The notes under the pieces: model-generated
Databases searched by the model: none
Told to the model about the DNA's origin: nothing
Seen by the model: only the letters and a program-made list of their open reading frames with translations
In this document: positions 24,551 through 35,056 of the stretch, piece by piece
How positions within the stretch are numbered: the first letter of the stretch is position 1
Layout: every line of letters starts with the position of its first letter
Position numbers and translations under genes: made by a program
Assembly: GCA_035630615.1 (NCBI GenBank)
Contig: DASQKI010000109.1
Coordinates: forward strand, 3,304-67,303
Direction: 5' to 3'
DNA length: 64,000 bases
DNA from: DATFRX01 sp035630615
GTDB taxonomy: Bacteria; Actinomycetota; Actinomycetes; Propionibacteriales; Nocardioidaceae

Positions 24551-25603
24551 ATGTCACTGAGCCCGACAACACCGCCCAACTCGCCACAAAACATCCCCGC
24601 CGATCTCACGCCCGACAGCGAGGCGCCCGATCGCAACCTCGCCCTCGACCTCGTACGGGTCACCGAAGCCGCTGCGATGGCGGCCGGCCGCTGGGTCGGA
24701 CGCGGCGACAAGAACGGCGCCGACGGGGTAGCCGTCAACGCCATGCGATCACTGATCAACACCGTCCAGATGAAGGGCACCGTCGTCATCGGCGAGGGCG
24801 AGAAGGACAACGCCCCGATGCTGTTCAACGGCGAGGCGGTCGGCGACGGCACCGGCGCCGAGTGCGACGTCGCGGTCGACCCGATCGACGGCACGACGCT
24901 CACCGCCAAGGGCATGAACAACGCGGTCGCCGTCCTCGCGGTCGCCCCACGCGGCAGCATGTACGACCCGTCCGCGGTCTTCTACATGGACAAGCTGGTC
25001 GCCGGACCCGAGGTCGCCGAGGTCGTCGACATCCGGCTGTCCGTCGCCGAAAACATCGAGCGGGTCGCCTCGGCCAAGCACTCCCACACCGAAGACGTCA
25101 CGGTCTGCGTACTCGATCGCCCCCGGCATGCCGACCTCGTCGACGAGATCCGCGGCAGCGGCGCTCGGATCAAGTTCATCACCGACGGCGACGTCGCGGG
25201 CGCGATCATGGCCGCCCGCCCGGACACCGGCGTCGACCTGCTCCTCGGCGTCGGCGGCACGCCCGAAGGCATCATCGCCGCCTGCGCGATGAAGTGCCTC
25301 GGCGGCGTGATCCAGGGTCGGCTGTGGCCACGCGACGACGACGAACGCCAGAAGGCCATCGACGCCGGACACGACCTCGAACGGGTACTCGTGACCGACG
25401 AGCTCGTGTCGGGTGACGACTGCTTCTTCGTCGCGACGGGCATCACCGACGGCGAGCTCATGCGGGGCGTGCGCTATCGGTCCGGCGGCTGCAAGACCCA
25501 CTCGCTCGTGATGCGCTCCCGCAGCGGGACGATTCGCGAGATCATCAGCGATCACCAGCTCAGCAAGCTCGCGGCCTACGCCACGGTCGACTTCGAGCGC
25601 TAG
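24551..25603 (+). CDS. glpX: Class II fructose-1,6-bisphosphatase GlpX
   Basis: 350 residues. The metal-binding motif VDPIDGTTLTAKGMNNAVAVLA (near residue 115), GEGEKDNAPML and VGGTPEGIIAACAMKCLGG are GlpX hallmarks. It catalyses the FBP to F6P step of gluconeogenesis; in M. tuberculosis (Rv1099c) it is the main FBPase. AAGGG precedes the ATG; TACGAT upstream (24510) may be its -10. The downstream sugar kinase follows after 13 bases. Confidence 0.96.
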   Translation: MSLSPTTPPNSPQNIPADLTPDSEAPDRNLALDLVRVTEAAAMAAGRWVGRGDKNGADGVAVNAMRSLINTVQMKGTVVIGEGEKDNAPMLFNGEAVGDGTGAECDVAVDPIDGTTLTAKGMNNAVAVLAVAPRGSMYDPSAVFYMDKLVAGPEVAEVVDIRLSVAENIERVASAKHSHTEDVTVCVLDRPRHADLVDEIRGSGARIKFITDGDVAGAIMAARPDTGVDLLLGVGGTPEGIIAACAMKCLGGVIQGRLWPRDDDERQKAIDAGHDLERVLVTDELVSGDDCFFVATGITDGELMRGVRYRSGGCKTHSLVMRSRSGTIREIISDHQLSKLAAYATVDFER

Positions 25604-25616
25604 GACCAACGGACTG

Positions 25617-26537
25617 ATGCCCGCGGCGGTCCTGGTCGTCGGCGAAGCGTTGGTCGACATCACACACGCGCCCGGTCGCGCCGCCACCGAGCTCCCCGGC
25701 GGTTCGCCCATGAACGTCGCCGTCGGGCTGGCCCGACTCGGCGTTTCGACGACCCTCGCCGCCCAGGTCGGCGACGACCCGCCCGGCGAGTCGATCCGGC
25801 GACACCTGTCCGACAGCGGGGTACGCCTCGAAGCACTCGGTCCGGCCGGCCCGACGGCGACCGCGACGGCACGGCTCGACGAGACCGGTCACGCGACATA
25901 CGAGTTCGACCTGCACTGGCATCCGGCCGAGCTGCCCGACCCGGCCGCCTACGCGCTGGTGCACGTCGGCTCGATCGGGTCGTGGATGCCCCCCGGCGCC
26001 GCCGCCGTCGCGGACCTCGTGACGGCGGCACGGGCAGCCGGCGTGCCGGTCAGCTTCGACCCCAACGTACGGCCGGCGCTCGCGCCCGATCTCGAGGCGG
26101 TGCGACAACGCGTAAGCGCGCTCGCGACCGCCGCCACGATCGTCAAGCTCAGCGACGAAGACGCCGGCACGCTCGACGGCGACGCCGAGTCTGTCGTCGA
26201 CGACCTCGCCGGACTCGGGCCGTCACTCGTCGCGATGACGCGCGGCTCAGCCGGGTCGCACCTACACAGCGGAGCGACTCGGGTCGACGTCGCCGCCGGC
26301 TCGGTCACGGTCGCCGACACGATCGGCGCCGGCGACGCCTGGATGGCGGGGCTGCTCGCCGGCGTCGTGAGCGAAGGCTGGCCGATGCGAGCCGCGTACT
26401 CCGCCGACGAACTCGATTGGCTCGGCCGACTGGCCGGCACAACCGCGGCGATCACCTGCTCGCGGCCCGGTGCCGACCCGCCATGGCGACACGAGTTGGA
26501 CATCTCGATGAGGTATACGCCGGCTATCTCCGACTAA
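25617..26537 (+). CDS. PfkB-family carbohydrate kinase (fructokinase-like)
   Basis: 306 residues, ribokinase fold: N-terminal GEALVDITHAPGR and LPGGSPMNVAVGLARLGV, C-terminal DTIGAGDAWMAGLLAGV with the catalytic Asp and anion hole. The GGSPMNVAV motif is typical of fructokinase-like members; the exact sugar is unknown. It follows glpX by 13 bases, suggesting joint sugar-phosphate metabolism. Confidence 0.92.
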   Translation: MPAAVLVVGEALVDITHAPGRAATELPGGSPMNVAVGLARLGVSTTLAAQVGDDPPGESIRRHLSDSGVRLEALGPAGPTATATARLDETGHATYEFDLHWHPAELPDPAAYALVHVGSIGSWMPPGAAAVADLVTAARAAGVPVSFDPNVRPALAPDLEAVRQRVSALATAATIVKLSDEDAGTLDGDAESVVDDLAGLGPSLVAMTRGSAGSHLHSGATRVDVAAGSVTVADTIGAGDAWMAGLLAGVVSEGWPMRAAYSADELDWLGRLAGTTAAITCSRPGADPPWRHELDISMRYTPAISD

Positions 26538-26583
26538 AGTCGAAGGCGACGGGCAAGCCGTCCGACTCGCAAGGAGGCCACCG

Positions 26584-27531
26584 GTGGCCGAACAGATGGC
26601 GCAGCTGCCGAGCGGAGTCGAGATCTGCTACGAGACGTTCGGCGACCCTGATCACCCAGCCCTGCTGCTCGTCATGGGCCTCGGTGGGCCGATGACGTGG
26701 TGGAGCGTCGAGCTGTGCTCGCGGCTCGCCGACCGGGGCTTCCACGTGATCCGCTTCGACAACCGCGACATCGGCCGGTCGAGCCGCATCGTGCCCTTGC
26801 ATCGCGCGTCGCGGCGTACGGCGGTGACGACCTGGCTCGGGATGCGGCGAAACGCCGAGTACGCCCTGTCCGACCTCGCCGACGACGCCTTCGGACTGCT
26901 CGACCACCTCGACGTGGAGCGAGCGCACGTCTACGGCGTCTCGATGGGCGGCATGATCGCGCAGACGATGGCCATCGCCCGGCCGTCGCGGGTGCTGTCG
27001 CTGGTGTCGATGATGTCGACGACCGGGCGACGAAGCGTCGGCTGGCAGGATCCACGGCTGGTTCCCATGCTGTTGTCGCCGACACCTCGCAGCCGAGACG
27101 AGTACGTTTCCCGAGCCCACAAGATCTCGACGATGATCGGCTCGCCGGGCTACCCCGTCGATGCCGAAGACACCCGTATTCGGGCCGAGGAGACCTGGGA
27201 TCGCGGCTACCACCCCGCCGGCGTGCTGCGGCAGATGCTCGCGGTGATCAGCCAACCGGATCGAACGCCGGCACTGCGCGAGCTCGACACGCCGACCTGC
27301 GTGATCCACGGCCTCGCGGATCGCATGGTCCACACCTCGGGTGGGCGCGCAACGGCAGCTGCGATCCGCGGGGCCGAGTTGGTCCTGATCCCCCGGATGG
27401 GGCACGACCTCCCGGTGCCGCTCTACGACACGTTCGTCGACGCGGTCGCCCGGACCGCGGCACGGATCAACTCGGGTCCGCTGGGGCTAGGGCAAGTAGC
27501 TCCTGCAACGCTTCGGTCAGATAGTCGATGA
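26584..27531 (+). CDS. Alpha/beta hydrolase
   Basis: 315 residues with nucleophile elbow GVSMGGM (near residue 120), oxyanion region VMGLGGPMTWWS, late Asp in GLADRM and His in MGHDLP. A classical hydrolase triad is thus complete. GTG 26584 follows AAGGAGG. The substrate is unknown; esterase or lipase are possible. Its 3' end overlaps the convergent WS/DGAT gene by 65 bases. Confidence 0.9.
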   Translation: MAEQMAQLPSGVEICYETFGDPDHPALLLVMGLGGPMTWWSVELCSRLADRGFHVIRFDNRDIGRSSRIVPLHRASRRTAVTTWLGMRRNAEYALSDLADDAFGLLDHLDVERAHVYGVSMGGMIAQTMAIARPSRVLSLVSMMSTTGRRSVGWQDPRLVPMLLSPTPRSRDEYVSRAHKISTMIGSPGYPVDAEDTRIRAEETWDRGYHPAGVLRQMLAVISQPDRTPALRELDTPTCVIHGLADRMVHTSGGRATAAAIRGAELVLIPRMGHDLPVPLYDTFVDAVARTAARINSGPLGLGQVAPATLRSDSR

Positions 27532-28954
27532 GGTGCCAGACATCCGGCACCATCTCGCGGCAGGCGATCAGGCCGAAGTCAAGGGCGCCGTCGTAGCTGA
27601 ACAAGGTGATGTTGAGCCCGCCGGTCAGGTCGGTCACCGCCGAGACCGGGTGGATGCCACGCACCCGCGCGCCCGCGACGTACAGCGGCAACTGCGGCCC
27701 AGGCACGTTGGACACGAACAGGTTGAACGGCGGCCCCGGCATCGTGACCAGCCGAAACAGCGACCGCGACGCGAGCCCGGACAACGCAGTCGGGATGGCC
27801 GCCGACAGGTCCGACAGGATCGTCGCCGGCACCGCGTCAAACTGGGCCTTCGCCTCGACCATCGCGTCGACCACCGCCTGGAGCCGCTCGGCCGGGTCAG
27901 CGATCTGGGTCGGCAGGTGCGCGAGCATCACCGAGATCTGGTTGCCCAGCGCACCGCCGTCCGGCCCATTGGTCGAAGCCGCGTCGCCGCGAATCGAGAC
28001 CGGCACCGCCGCCACCAGTGGGATCGGCGGCAGCGCGTCGTGGTCGAGGAGCCACCGCCGCAACGCCGACGTGGTCATCGCCATCACGACGTCGTTGACC
28101 GTGAGGCCGAACGCGTTCTTGACCCGCTTCACGTCATCGAGCGGGACCGAGCCGTACGAAAACCGCCGGTGCGCCGTGATCGGCCCGTTGAACGGCGTAC
28201 GCGGCACCGTCAGGTCGCGCCCGTCGGAGCGGCGGGAGACACCGCCGCTCAACATCGACACCGCCGAGTCCGCGAGGTCGCTGACGCGGCGTACGCCGGG
28301 GACGTTCTTCGCGCCGGGCAGGTCGGCCAGATGCGGCAGCGATCGCGGGAGGGTGCGCAGCGCCCGACTGGAACGAACCACCGACGACGCCACACCGTGG
28401 GCGGCGAGCGTCACTGGGTCGGGCACACTGCGCGCGGTCCAGTCGTCGTCCGGCGGCTCGACGGCCCGCGGTTCGACCGTGACGTCGAGGATCGTCGCCA
28501 AGATCGCGGCGCCGGACAAGCCGTCGATGGCCGCGTGGTGCACCTTGGCGTAGAGCGCGACCAGCCCGCCCTCGAGGCTGTGAATGAGGTATGCCTCCCA
28601 CAACGGTCGGCTACGGTCCAGCGGACGCGCGTGGATGCGCGACACCTGCTCGCCGAGTTGCTCAGGACTGCCCGGCGGTGGCAGCGCGATCTCGCGCAGG
28701 TGGTATTCGAGGTCGAAGTCGGGATCGTGGATCCAGTACGGGTTGCCCAGACCGAGCGGGACCTCGACCAGACGCTCGTGCAGCGGCGGCGCAAGATGCA
28801 GTCGGGCTTCGTAGAGCGCCCGGAGCCCGTCGAGATTCAGCTCGCCGTTCGGCGCCGTGGACGGGTCGAGCAGGATGACGCCGCCGACATGACCGGTGGT
28901 CGTCGCCGACTCCACGTGCAGAAACTGGGTGTCCAGCGAGCTGAGCTGCTTCAC
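27467..28954 (-). CDS. Wax ester synthase/diacylglycerol acyltransferase
   Basis: 495 residues; the catalytic HHAAIDG (HHxxxDG) is at residues 139-145. N-terminal LSSLDTQFLHVESATTTGHVGG and later VSNVPGPQLPLYVAGARV match the WS/DGAT family. It acylates diacylglycerol or fatty alcohols to make storage lipids, as in mycobacteria. GTG 28954 follows GAGGAGAG. Its neighbour, the overlapping hydrolase, could act on the same lipids, but this is not shown. Confidence 0.95.
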   Translation of the reverse strand: MKQLSSLDTQFLHVESATTTGHVGGVILLDPSTAPNGELNLDGLRALYEARLHLAPPLHERLVEVPLGLGNPYWIHDPDFDLEYHLREIALPPPGSPEQLGEQVSRIHARPLDRSRPLWEAYLIHSLEGGLVALYAKVHHAAIDGLSGAAILATILDVTVEPRAVEPPDDDWTARSVPDPVTLAAHGVASSVVRSSRALRTLPRSLPHLADLPGAKNVPGVRRVSDLADSAVSMLSGGVSRRSDGRDLTVPRTPFNGPITAHRRFSYGSVPLDDVKRVKNAFGLTVNDVVMAMTTSALRRWLLDHDALPPIPLVAAVPVSIRGDAASTNGPDGGALGNQISVMLAHLPTQIADPAERLQAVVDAMVEAKAQFDAVPATILSDLSAAIPTALSGLASRSLFRLVTMPGPPFNLFVSNVPGPQLPLYVAGARVRGIHPVSAVTDLTGGLNITLFSYDGALDFGLIACREMVPDVWHLIDYLTEALQELLALAPADPS

Positions 28955-29034
28955 GGGCTCTCCTCGAATCGGCGTCTCTACCTACAGCGTCCTGCATTCG
29001 GAGCTCTCATGCGACATGCGGCGATGCGGGACGC

Positions 29035-30018
29035 TTACGGCCGCCCGATGGCCACCGGCGACGATTCGCCGAGCGTCCGTCGAAATGTTCGGGGACTGAC
29101 GCCGAACTTCGCGACGAAGGCTTGGCGCAGGCTCTCGGCGGACCCGAATCCGCATCGTCGCGCGAGCTGCGACATGGGCAGGTCGGTCGTCGCCGCCATG
29201 CGCGCGGCGATTTCCAAACGGACTCGGCGAACTGCCGACGCCGGCGGTTCGCCGAGATGCTCGTGGAACAGCCTGGTCAGCTGCCGAACACTCACGCCAG
29301 CCCGGGCGGCAAGCGCAACGGCACTCAGGTCGTCGTCGGGGTGGGCGACCACGTGATCGACGACGGCCCGAAGGGTGGCGTGGTCGGGCCGGGGTGTCGT
29401 GGTGAAAACGCTCATCTGGGCCTGATTGCCCGGCCGCTGCAGGTAGGTGACCATCCCCATCGCAACCCACCGAGCGAGTTCCGACCCGTGGTCCTCTTCG
29501 ATGAACGCCAGCGTGAGATCGAGGGACGCGGTCACGCCGCCCGACGTCGCCACCCGGCCGTCTCGGATGAAGATCGGGGCCGAGTCGACCGTGACGTTCG
29601 GATAGCGTTCGGCCAGCTCCGCCGCGTACAGCCAGTGGGTCGTCGCTCGTCGCCCGTTCAACAGTCCGCTGGCGGCCAGGATCGTGGCTCCAGTGCACAC
29701 CGAGGCGACCCGTCGGGCCTGACGCGCGAGTCGTCGTACCTGCCGGAGCAGCTCTGGATCGGCGGCGGCTGCCAGATGACCGTCTCCGCCAGAGATCATC
29801 AGCGTGTCGACGCTGCGCACAGCCTCGAGCCGCGTCTGCGCACGCAGGACCACGCCGTGCTCGCACCGGATGTCACCCCCGTCCAGGCTGGCGAGGCGAA
29901 CCCGATAGGCCGGCTCCCCGCCCAGCCGGGTGGCAAGGCCGAAGGCGGTTGTCACGCAGGCGATATCGACCAACTCCGCGCCGTCGTATCCGACGACCAG
30001 GATCTGCCGAGGCGCCAT
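29035..30018 (-). CDS. GlxA-type regulator (DJ-1/PfpI + AraC)
   Basis: 327 residues. N-terminal DJ-1/PfpI domain (ILVVGYDGAELVDIACVTTAFGLA; VASVCTGATILAASGLLNGRRATTHW) with a Cys in the nucleophile elbow, and a C-terminal AraC helix-turn-helix (residues ~225-325, MSQLARRCGFGSAESLRQAFVAKFGVSPRTFRR). The gene controlled is unknown. ATG 30018 matches the family start. The 222 bases to the next gene hold an unassigned promoter region and a T6 run near 30182, with nothing else recognised. Confidence 0.93.
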   Translation of the reverse strand: MAPRQILVVGYDGAELVDIACVTTAFGLATRLGGEPAYRVRLASLDGGDIRCEHGVVLRAQTRLEAVRSVDTLMISGGDGHLAAAADPELLRQVRRLARQARRVASVCTGATILAASGLLNGRRATTHWLYAAELAERYPNVTVDSAPIFIRDGRVATSGGVTASLDLTLAFIEEDHGSELARWVAMGMVTYLQRPGNQAQMSVFTTTPRPDHATLRAVVDHVVAHPDDDLSAVALAARAGVSVRQLTRLFHEHLGEPPASAVRRVRLEIAARMAATTDLPMSQLARRCGFGSAESLRQAFVAKFGVSPRTFRRTLGESSPVAIGRP

Positions 30019-30241
30019 GGACACAGTGTAGGGAGGCGCGGCTCGGCTCGAATCATGGCAGGAGTGCCGGGTCTCCCAGAATTTCGGCCAGGCCGGCTCT
30101 ATCCGCTGTGCTACCGGTCGTCCCGGTGCCACCGTCATGTCATGAGCCAGCGACCGGACGGATTCTGCAGCGACCGATGAGTTTTTTCGGCGGTCCGGTC
30201 TAACCAATCGACGACCAAACAACGAGCAGGGACCCACGATC

Positions 30242-30694
30242 ATGAAGCTCACGACCCCCACATCGACCGACTCTCCCGTCTCCGCCACCACGCAGCATCA
30301 ACGGCGTCGCCTCGTCGCGCCAGGACTCGCCGCCGCCGTCGCTGCCGCCGTGGCCACGACGCTCGTCGCCGTCATCAGCAAGGGCGCCGGCGTCGACTTC
30401 GCGGACTCCTCGGGCGAGGAAATCCCCCTGTTTGCCTTCGCCCAGCTGACCCTCACCTTCTCGCTCATCGGTCTCGCCGTCGCCGCCGGCATCCGCCGCT
30501 GGGGCAAGCGGCCCGCCACGACGTTCCTGCGAACGGCGCTGGCCCTGACAGCGATCTCGCTCGTGCCGCCCTTCCTCATCGGCCTGGACCTGGCGTCGTC
30601 CGCATGCCTGGTCGTGGCCCACCTGACCGCAGCTGCCATCGTGATCCCAACACTCACCCGAAGCCTGGGTACGCCGTCGGTGTCGCTGCCCTGA
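30242..30694 (+). CDS. DUF6069 family membrane protein
   Basis: 150 residues with four membrane segments (GLAAAVAAAVATTLVAVIS; PLFAFAQLTLTFSLIGLAVAAG; TALALTAISLVPPFLIGL; CLVVAHLTAAAIVIPTL), as in DUF6069. Function unknown. The next gene, a DHFR-like protein, follows after 41 bases in the same direction; the two may be co-transcribed. Confidence 0.85.
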   Translation: MKLTTPTSTDSPVSATTQHQRRRLVAPGLAAAVAAAVATTLVAVISKGAGVDFADSSGEEIPLFAFAQLTLTFSLIGLAVAAGIRRWGKRPATTFLRTALALTAISLVPPFLIGLDLASSACLVVAHLTAAAIVIPTLTRSLGTPSVSLP

Positions 30695-30735
30695 GCAGGG
30701 GTGGTGACTGCCGTACCGCACTCGAGGAGAGCATC

Positions 30736-31317
30736 ATGACCGCTACCTACACCTTCGACGTGGTTTCCAGCCTAGACGGCTACGGCTCCTACGGCGAAGG
30801 CGGCGACTGGGGCGGCTACTGGGGTAAGCAGGGCCCCGAGTTCCTCGACCGCCGCCTTGCCCTGTACGGCGAGAAGCAGCGGATGGTCCTCGGGGCCAAC
30901 ACCTTTCGGCAATTCGCGCAACTGCTGGGCTCGAGCACCGACGAGCCGGAGGTGGATGACCCAAACACCCGGATGAAGCGTCTGCCGACAACGGTGGTGT
31001 CGACGACGCTGGAAGGACCCCTCGACTGGCCGGACGCGACCGTCGTGAGCGGTGACGCCGTCGACGTCGTCGCCCGGCTCAAGGAGGAGTCCGAGGTGCC
31101 GTTGCGCTCGAATGGCAGCCTGTCGATGAACTGGGCCCTGATGGCCGCAGGGCTGGTCGACCGCGTACAGGTGACGATCTTCCCGGTCCTCACCGGTCAG
31201 ACCGGGGTGGACCCGATCTTCGGGGGCGCGGCCGACTTCGACCTGGAGTTGATCGAGCACCGGACGCTCGACGGCCACACCCAAGAACTCATCTACCGAC
31301 CCGCCCTGCATGGCTGA
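30736..31317 (+). CDS. Dihydrofolate reductase family protein (RibD C-terminal type)
   Basis: 193 residues: TYTFDVVSSLDGYGSY, RMVLGANTFRQFAQLL, and LMAAGLVDRVQVTIFPVLTGQTG are typical of the DHFR-like family that shares the RibD reductase fold. Many are uncharacterised NADPH-dependent reductases. The ATG at 30736 follows GAGGAGA. A second, paralogous protein is at 50093-50647. Confidence 0.9.
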   Translation: MTATYTFDVVSSLDGYGSYGEGGDWGGYWGKQGPEFLDRRLALYGEKQRMVLGANTFRQFAQLLGSSTDEPEVDDPNTRMKRLPTTVVSTTLEGPLDWPDATVVSGDAVDVVARLKEESEVPLRSNGSLSMNWALMAAGLVDRVQVTIFPVLTGQTGVDPIFGGAADFDLELIEHRTLDGHTQELIYRPALHG

Positions 31318-31337
31318 GGGCCACGCCACGGTCGTAA

Positions 31338-31343
31338 TACGGT
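31338..31343 (+). promoter_or_regulatory. -10 box (leaderless) of the methyltransferase gene
   Basis: TACGGT 6 nt before GTG 31350. Confidence 0.45.
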
Positions 31344-31349
31344 CACGAC

Positions 31350-32012
31350 GTGAACCACGAGATGGTGGCGCGAGCCACGACGCCTCGCGGCGAAGTCGTC
31401 TTGCGCCGCGACGAGGCCGGGACCCTTGAGCTGCGGGTCAACGGCGTGTTTGTCATGGACACGGCCCACGTCGCGACCGAGGAGGCGCTGGCCGCTGCCG
31501 TCCTCGAGCGGCTGACCGAACCTGGCCGGGTCGTCGTCGGCGGCCTGGGGCTCGGGTTCACCGTGCGCCGGTTGCTGGCCGACGAGCGGGTACGCGAGGT
31601 CGTCGTCGCCGAGATCGAGCCGCCGGTCGCCGCGTGGATGCGGGACGGCACGGTGTCGCGCGGGCCTGCGATCGTGGGCGACCCACGAGTGCGGCTGGAG
31701 GTCGCCGACGTACGCGAGGTCGTTGCGGCCGAGCCGACCGGCGCGCTCGGCGCCGTACTGCTGGATGTCGACAACGGCCCCGAGGGCCTCGTCCACCACG
31801 GCAACGCCGCCGTCTACGATCCAGCGTTCCTCGACACGTGTGCGCGCCGGCTGCGCCCGGACGGCTGGCTCGCCATCTGGTCCGCGACGGCGTCGACCCG
31901 ACTCGAGACCGCCCTGCGCGCCGCGGTCGGGTCCTGCGAGCGGGTGCCGTACGCGGTCGACCTCGACGGACGAGCCGAGGAGTACTCGGTCTACCTGGCG
32001 CACGTCTCCTGA
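31350..32012 (+). CDS. Spermidine synthase-like methyltransferase
   Basis: 220 residues: a class I methyltransferase fold of the spermidine synthase type (VVVGGLGLGFTVRRLLADERVREVVVAEIEPPVAAWM; AVLLDVDNGPEGLVHHGNAAVYDPAFLDTCARRLRPDGWLAIW). The catalytic residues of true polyamine synthases are not clearly visible, so the substrate is left open. GTG 31350 is supported by its -10 box. Confidence 0.85.
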   Translation: MNHEMVARATTPRGEVVLRRDEAGTLELRVNGVFVMDTAHVATEEALAAAVLERLTEPGRVVVGGLGLGFTVRRLLADERVREVVVAEIEPPVAAWMRDGTVSRGPAIVGDPRVRLEVADVREVVAAEPTGALGAVLLDVDNGPEGLVHHGNAAVYDPAFLDTCARRLRPDGWLAIWSATASTRLETALRAAVGSCERVPYAVDLDGRAEEYSVYLAHVS

Positions 32013-32025
32013 CCCCGCCCCCTTC

Positions 32026-32088
32026 CCGCGAGTGGCGCATGGTCGTCGCGACTCGCCGACGTGCGCGACGACCGTGCGCCACTCGCGG
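32026..32088. repeat. Palindromic element, family C copy 2
   Basis: Arms 32026-32050 and 32064-32088 match at 24 of 25 positions around a 13-base loop; the outer sequence is CCGCGAGTGGCGCA. It lies between the methyltransferase and fumC. The homologous copy is in modA. Confidence 0.9.
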
Positions 32089-32126
32089 ACATGTACCTCG
32101 CCACCGCGGTAGCCGCGCCCGGTCGC

Positions 32127-32132
32127 TAGCCT
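32127..32132 (+). promoter_or_regulatory. -10 box (leaderless) of fumC
   Basis: TAGCCT 7 nt before ATG 32140. Confidence 0.5.
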
Positions 32133-32139
32133 TCCGGGC

Positions 32140-33537
<1,398 letters not shown>

Positions 33538-33543
33538 CAGCGG

Positions 33544-35019
33544 CTACTCGACCCGGCGCGCGAGGTCGTAGCCGTCATGCTGAAACACCGTCTCGTACGT
33601 CGCGCCCGGATGCAGCGTCATCGCCTGCTCGGCCGCGTCCGGCGGCTCCGGCCCCCAGGCCCACCCGTCGACGAGCACGTAGTCCGGCGTCACTGCGCGA
33701 TTGTCGCTGCCGAGCCAATAGACCGTGTGGCCGGCGGCGAGCCAGGTCAGCATGCCGAGGTCGGTCTCGACCGATGCGCCGTCAGGGATCAGGTCCATCA
33801 CGTGCTCGGCCGCCGCCGCCCGGGGGCTCGACTCATAGGTCTCGGACCGCACCAGATCGCGAAAAGGAGACTGCAGGCAAAACACGAGTCCGACCGCCAC
33901 CACGATCGCAGGGGCGTGCGTCGCGTACGCCCGCAGCCACGTCCATTTGTCCTCGCGGGCCCGACGTACTCCGTCGATCAGTGCGACGAACAGGATCGGC
34001 ATCAGCGTCATCGAGTAGTGCCAGTCGGTCCCCCAGTAGGAGGGGTTGTCACTGAGAAACCGCCAGCAGATCGTCGGCACCGCCGCGAGCACGAACGGCG
34101 ACCGCAGCGCCAGCAGCCCGGTGATCGCGAGCAGCATCAGGAGCGTCTCGATCTTGACCCCCGGCGAGACCAGCTGCTCGGGCAGCGAGAACACGCGCTC
34201 GACGACTCCGGTTGCGCCGTCGCCCGATCCGTAGTGTGCCCAAAACTCGGAGCTACCACCGGCGTTGGCCATCGGGATGAACACGAAGACTGACAGCGCG
34301 AAGCCGATCAGTCCGCCGAGAATCATGCCGACCCCCCAGCGCCGAGCGCCGCACACGACAAGACTCGCGCCGATCGCCGCGATGGTCAGGCCCATGTCCT
34401 CCTTCACGAGGAGCAGCGGCGCCGACCACAATGCGACCTGCCCCCAGTCGCGATTGAGGTACGCCGCCCCGGCGAGCGCCAGCAGCGGCATCGCGAGGCA
34501 GACCTCGTGGAAGTCGAAGTTGACCCCGCTCTGGATGCCCCACGACAGTCCGTAGGCGACCGCGATCGCGATGCCGGACGCCGCACCGAGATGGCGGATC
34601 GCGACGCGCGCGATGACGGCTACGGAGATCGCCACGAGCAGCGCCTGCCCGACCATGAGCGTGTTCGGCCCCGGAAAGAGCCGGTAGAACGGACCGAACA
34701 CCGCAAGCGCCGGGCTGAAATGCAGCCCGAGCAGGTTGTAGCCGGGGCTCTTGACGTCGACGATCGGCGCGCCGAGATGCGCGAAGCCGTCGACCGCCTG
34801 CATGAAGATCGCGGTGTCCCACGACATCGACGCGTTGCGGTGCACCCGCGTGATCGACACGGTCGCATAGACGATGCCGAAACCGAGCGCCAGCAGGTAC
34901 GGCGCCCACCGCGTCCACTCGATCCGGCGCCACCAGGACGCCGACCCCTCTGTCGACTCCTCCAGCGGCTCGGCCACCAGATCCATCGACTCCCGCTCGA
35001 CCCCTACCACGGGAACCAT
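33544..35019 (-). CDS. DUF2079 family membrane protein
   Basis: 491 residues with ten or more membrane segments and the DUF2079 signature near the N-terminus (ITRVHRNASMSWDTAIFMQAVDGFAHLGAP, YNLLGLHFSPALAVFGPFYRLFPGP, FDFHEVCLAMPLLALAGAA, PLLLVKEDMGLTIAAIG). The fold resembles GT-C glycosyltransferases, but no reaction is assigned. Possible later start at 34986. It follows the 36817-35057 membrane gene by 37 bases. Confidence 0.88.
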   Translation of the reverse strand: MVPVVGVERESMDLVAEPLEESTEGSASWWRRIEWTRWAPYLLALGFGIVYATVSITRVHRNASMSWDTAIFMQAVDGFAHLGAPIVDVKSPGYNLLGLHFSPALAVFGPFYRLFPGPNTLMVGQALLVAISVAVIARVAIRHLGAASGIAIAVAYGLSWGIQSGVNFDFHEVCLAMPLLALAGAAYLNRDWGQVALWSAPLLLVKEDMGLTIAAIGASLVVCGARRWGVGMILGGLIGFALSVFVFIPMANAGGSSEFWAHYGSGDGATGVVERVFSLPEQLVSPGVKIETLLMLLAITGLLALRSPFVLAAVPTICWRFLSDNPSYWGTDWHYSMTLMPILFVALIDGVRRAREDKWTWLRAYATHAPAIVVAVGLVFCLQSPFRDLVRSETYESSPRAAAAEHVMDLIPDGASVETDLGMLTWLAAGHTVYWLGSDNRAVTPDYVLVDGWAWGPEPPDAAEQAMTLHPGATYETVFQHDGYDLARRVE

Positions 35020-35056
35020 CCTCTCAGGGCAGACGGCGTACGCGCGGTGCCGGCGT

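Noticed and set aside
26531..26542. Palindrome CGACT-AA-AGTCG at the end of the sugar kinase gene
   Set aside because: Short, contains the stop codon, and no promoter or regulator is linked to it; likely chance.
27533..29356. 607-residue reading frame antisense to WS/DGAT
   Set aside because: Arg-rich low-complexity translation with no domain, on the opposite strand of a gene with clear WS/DGAT motifs; typical GC-rich shadow frame.
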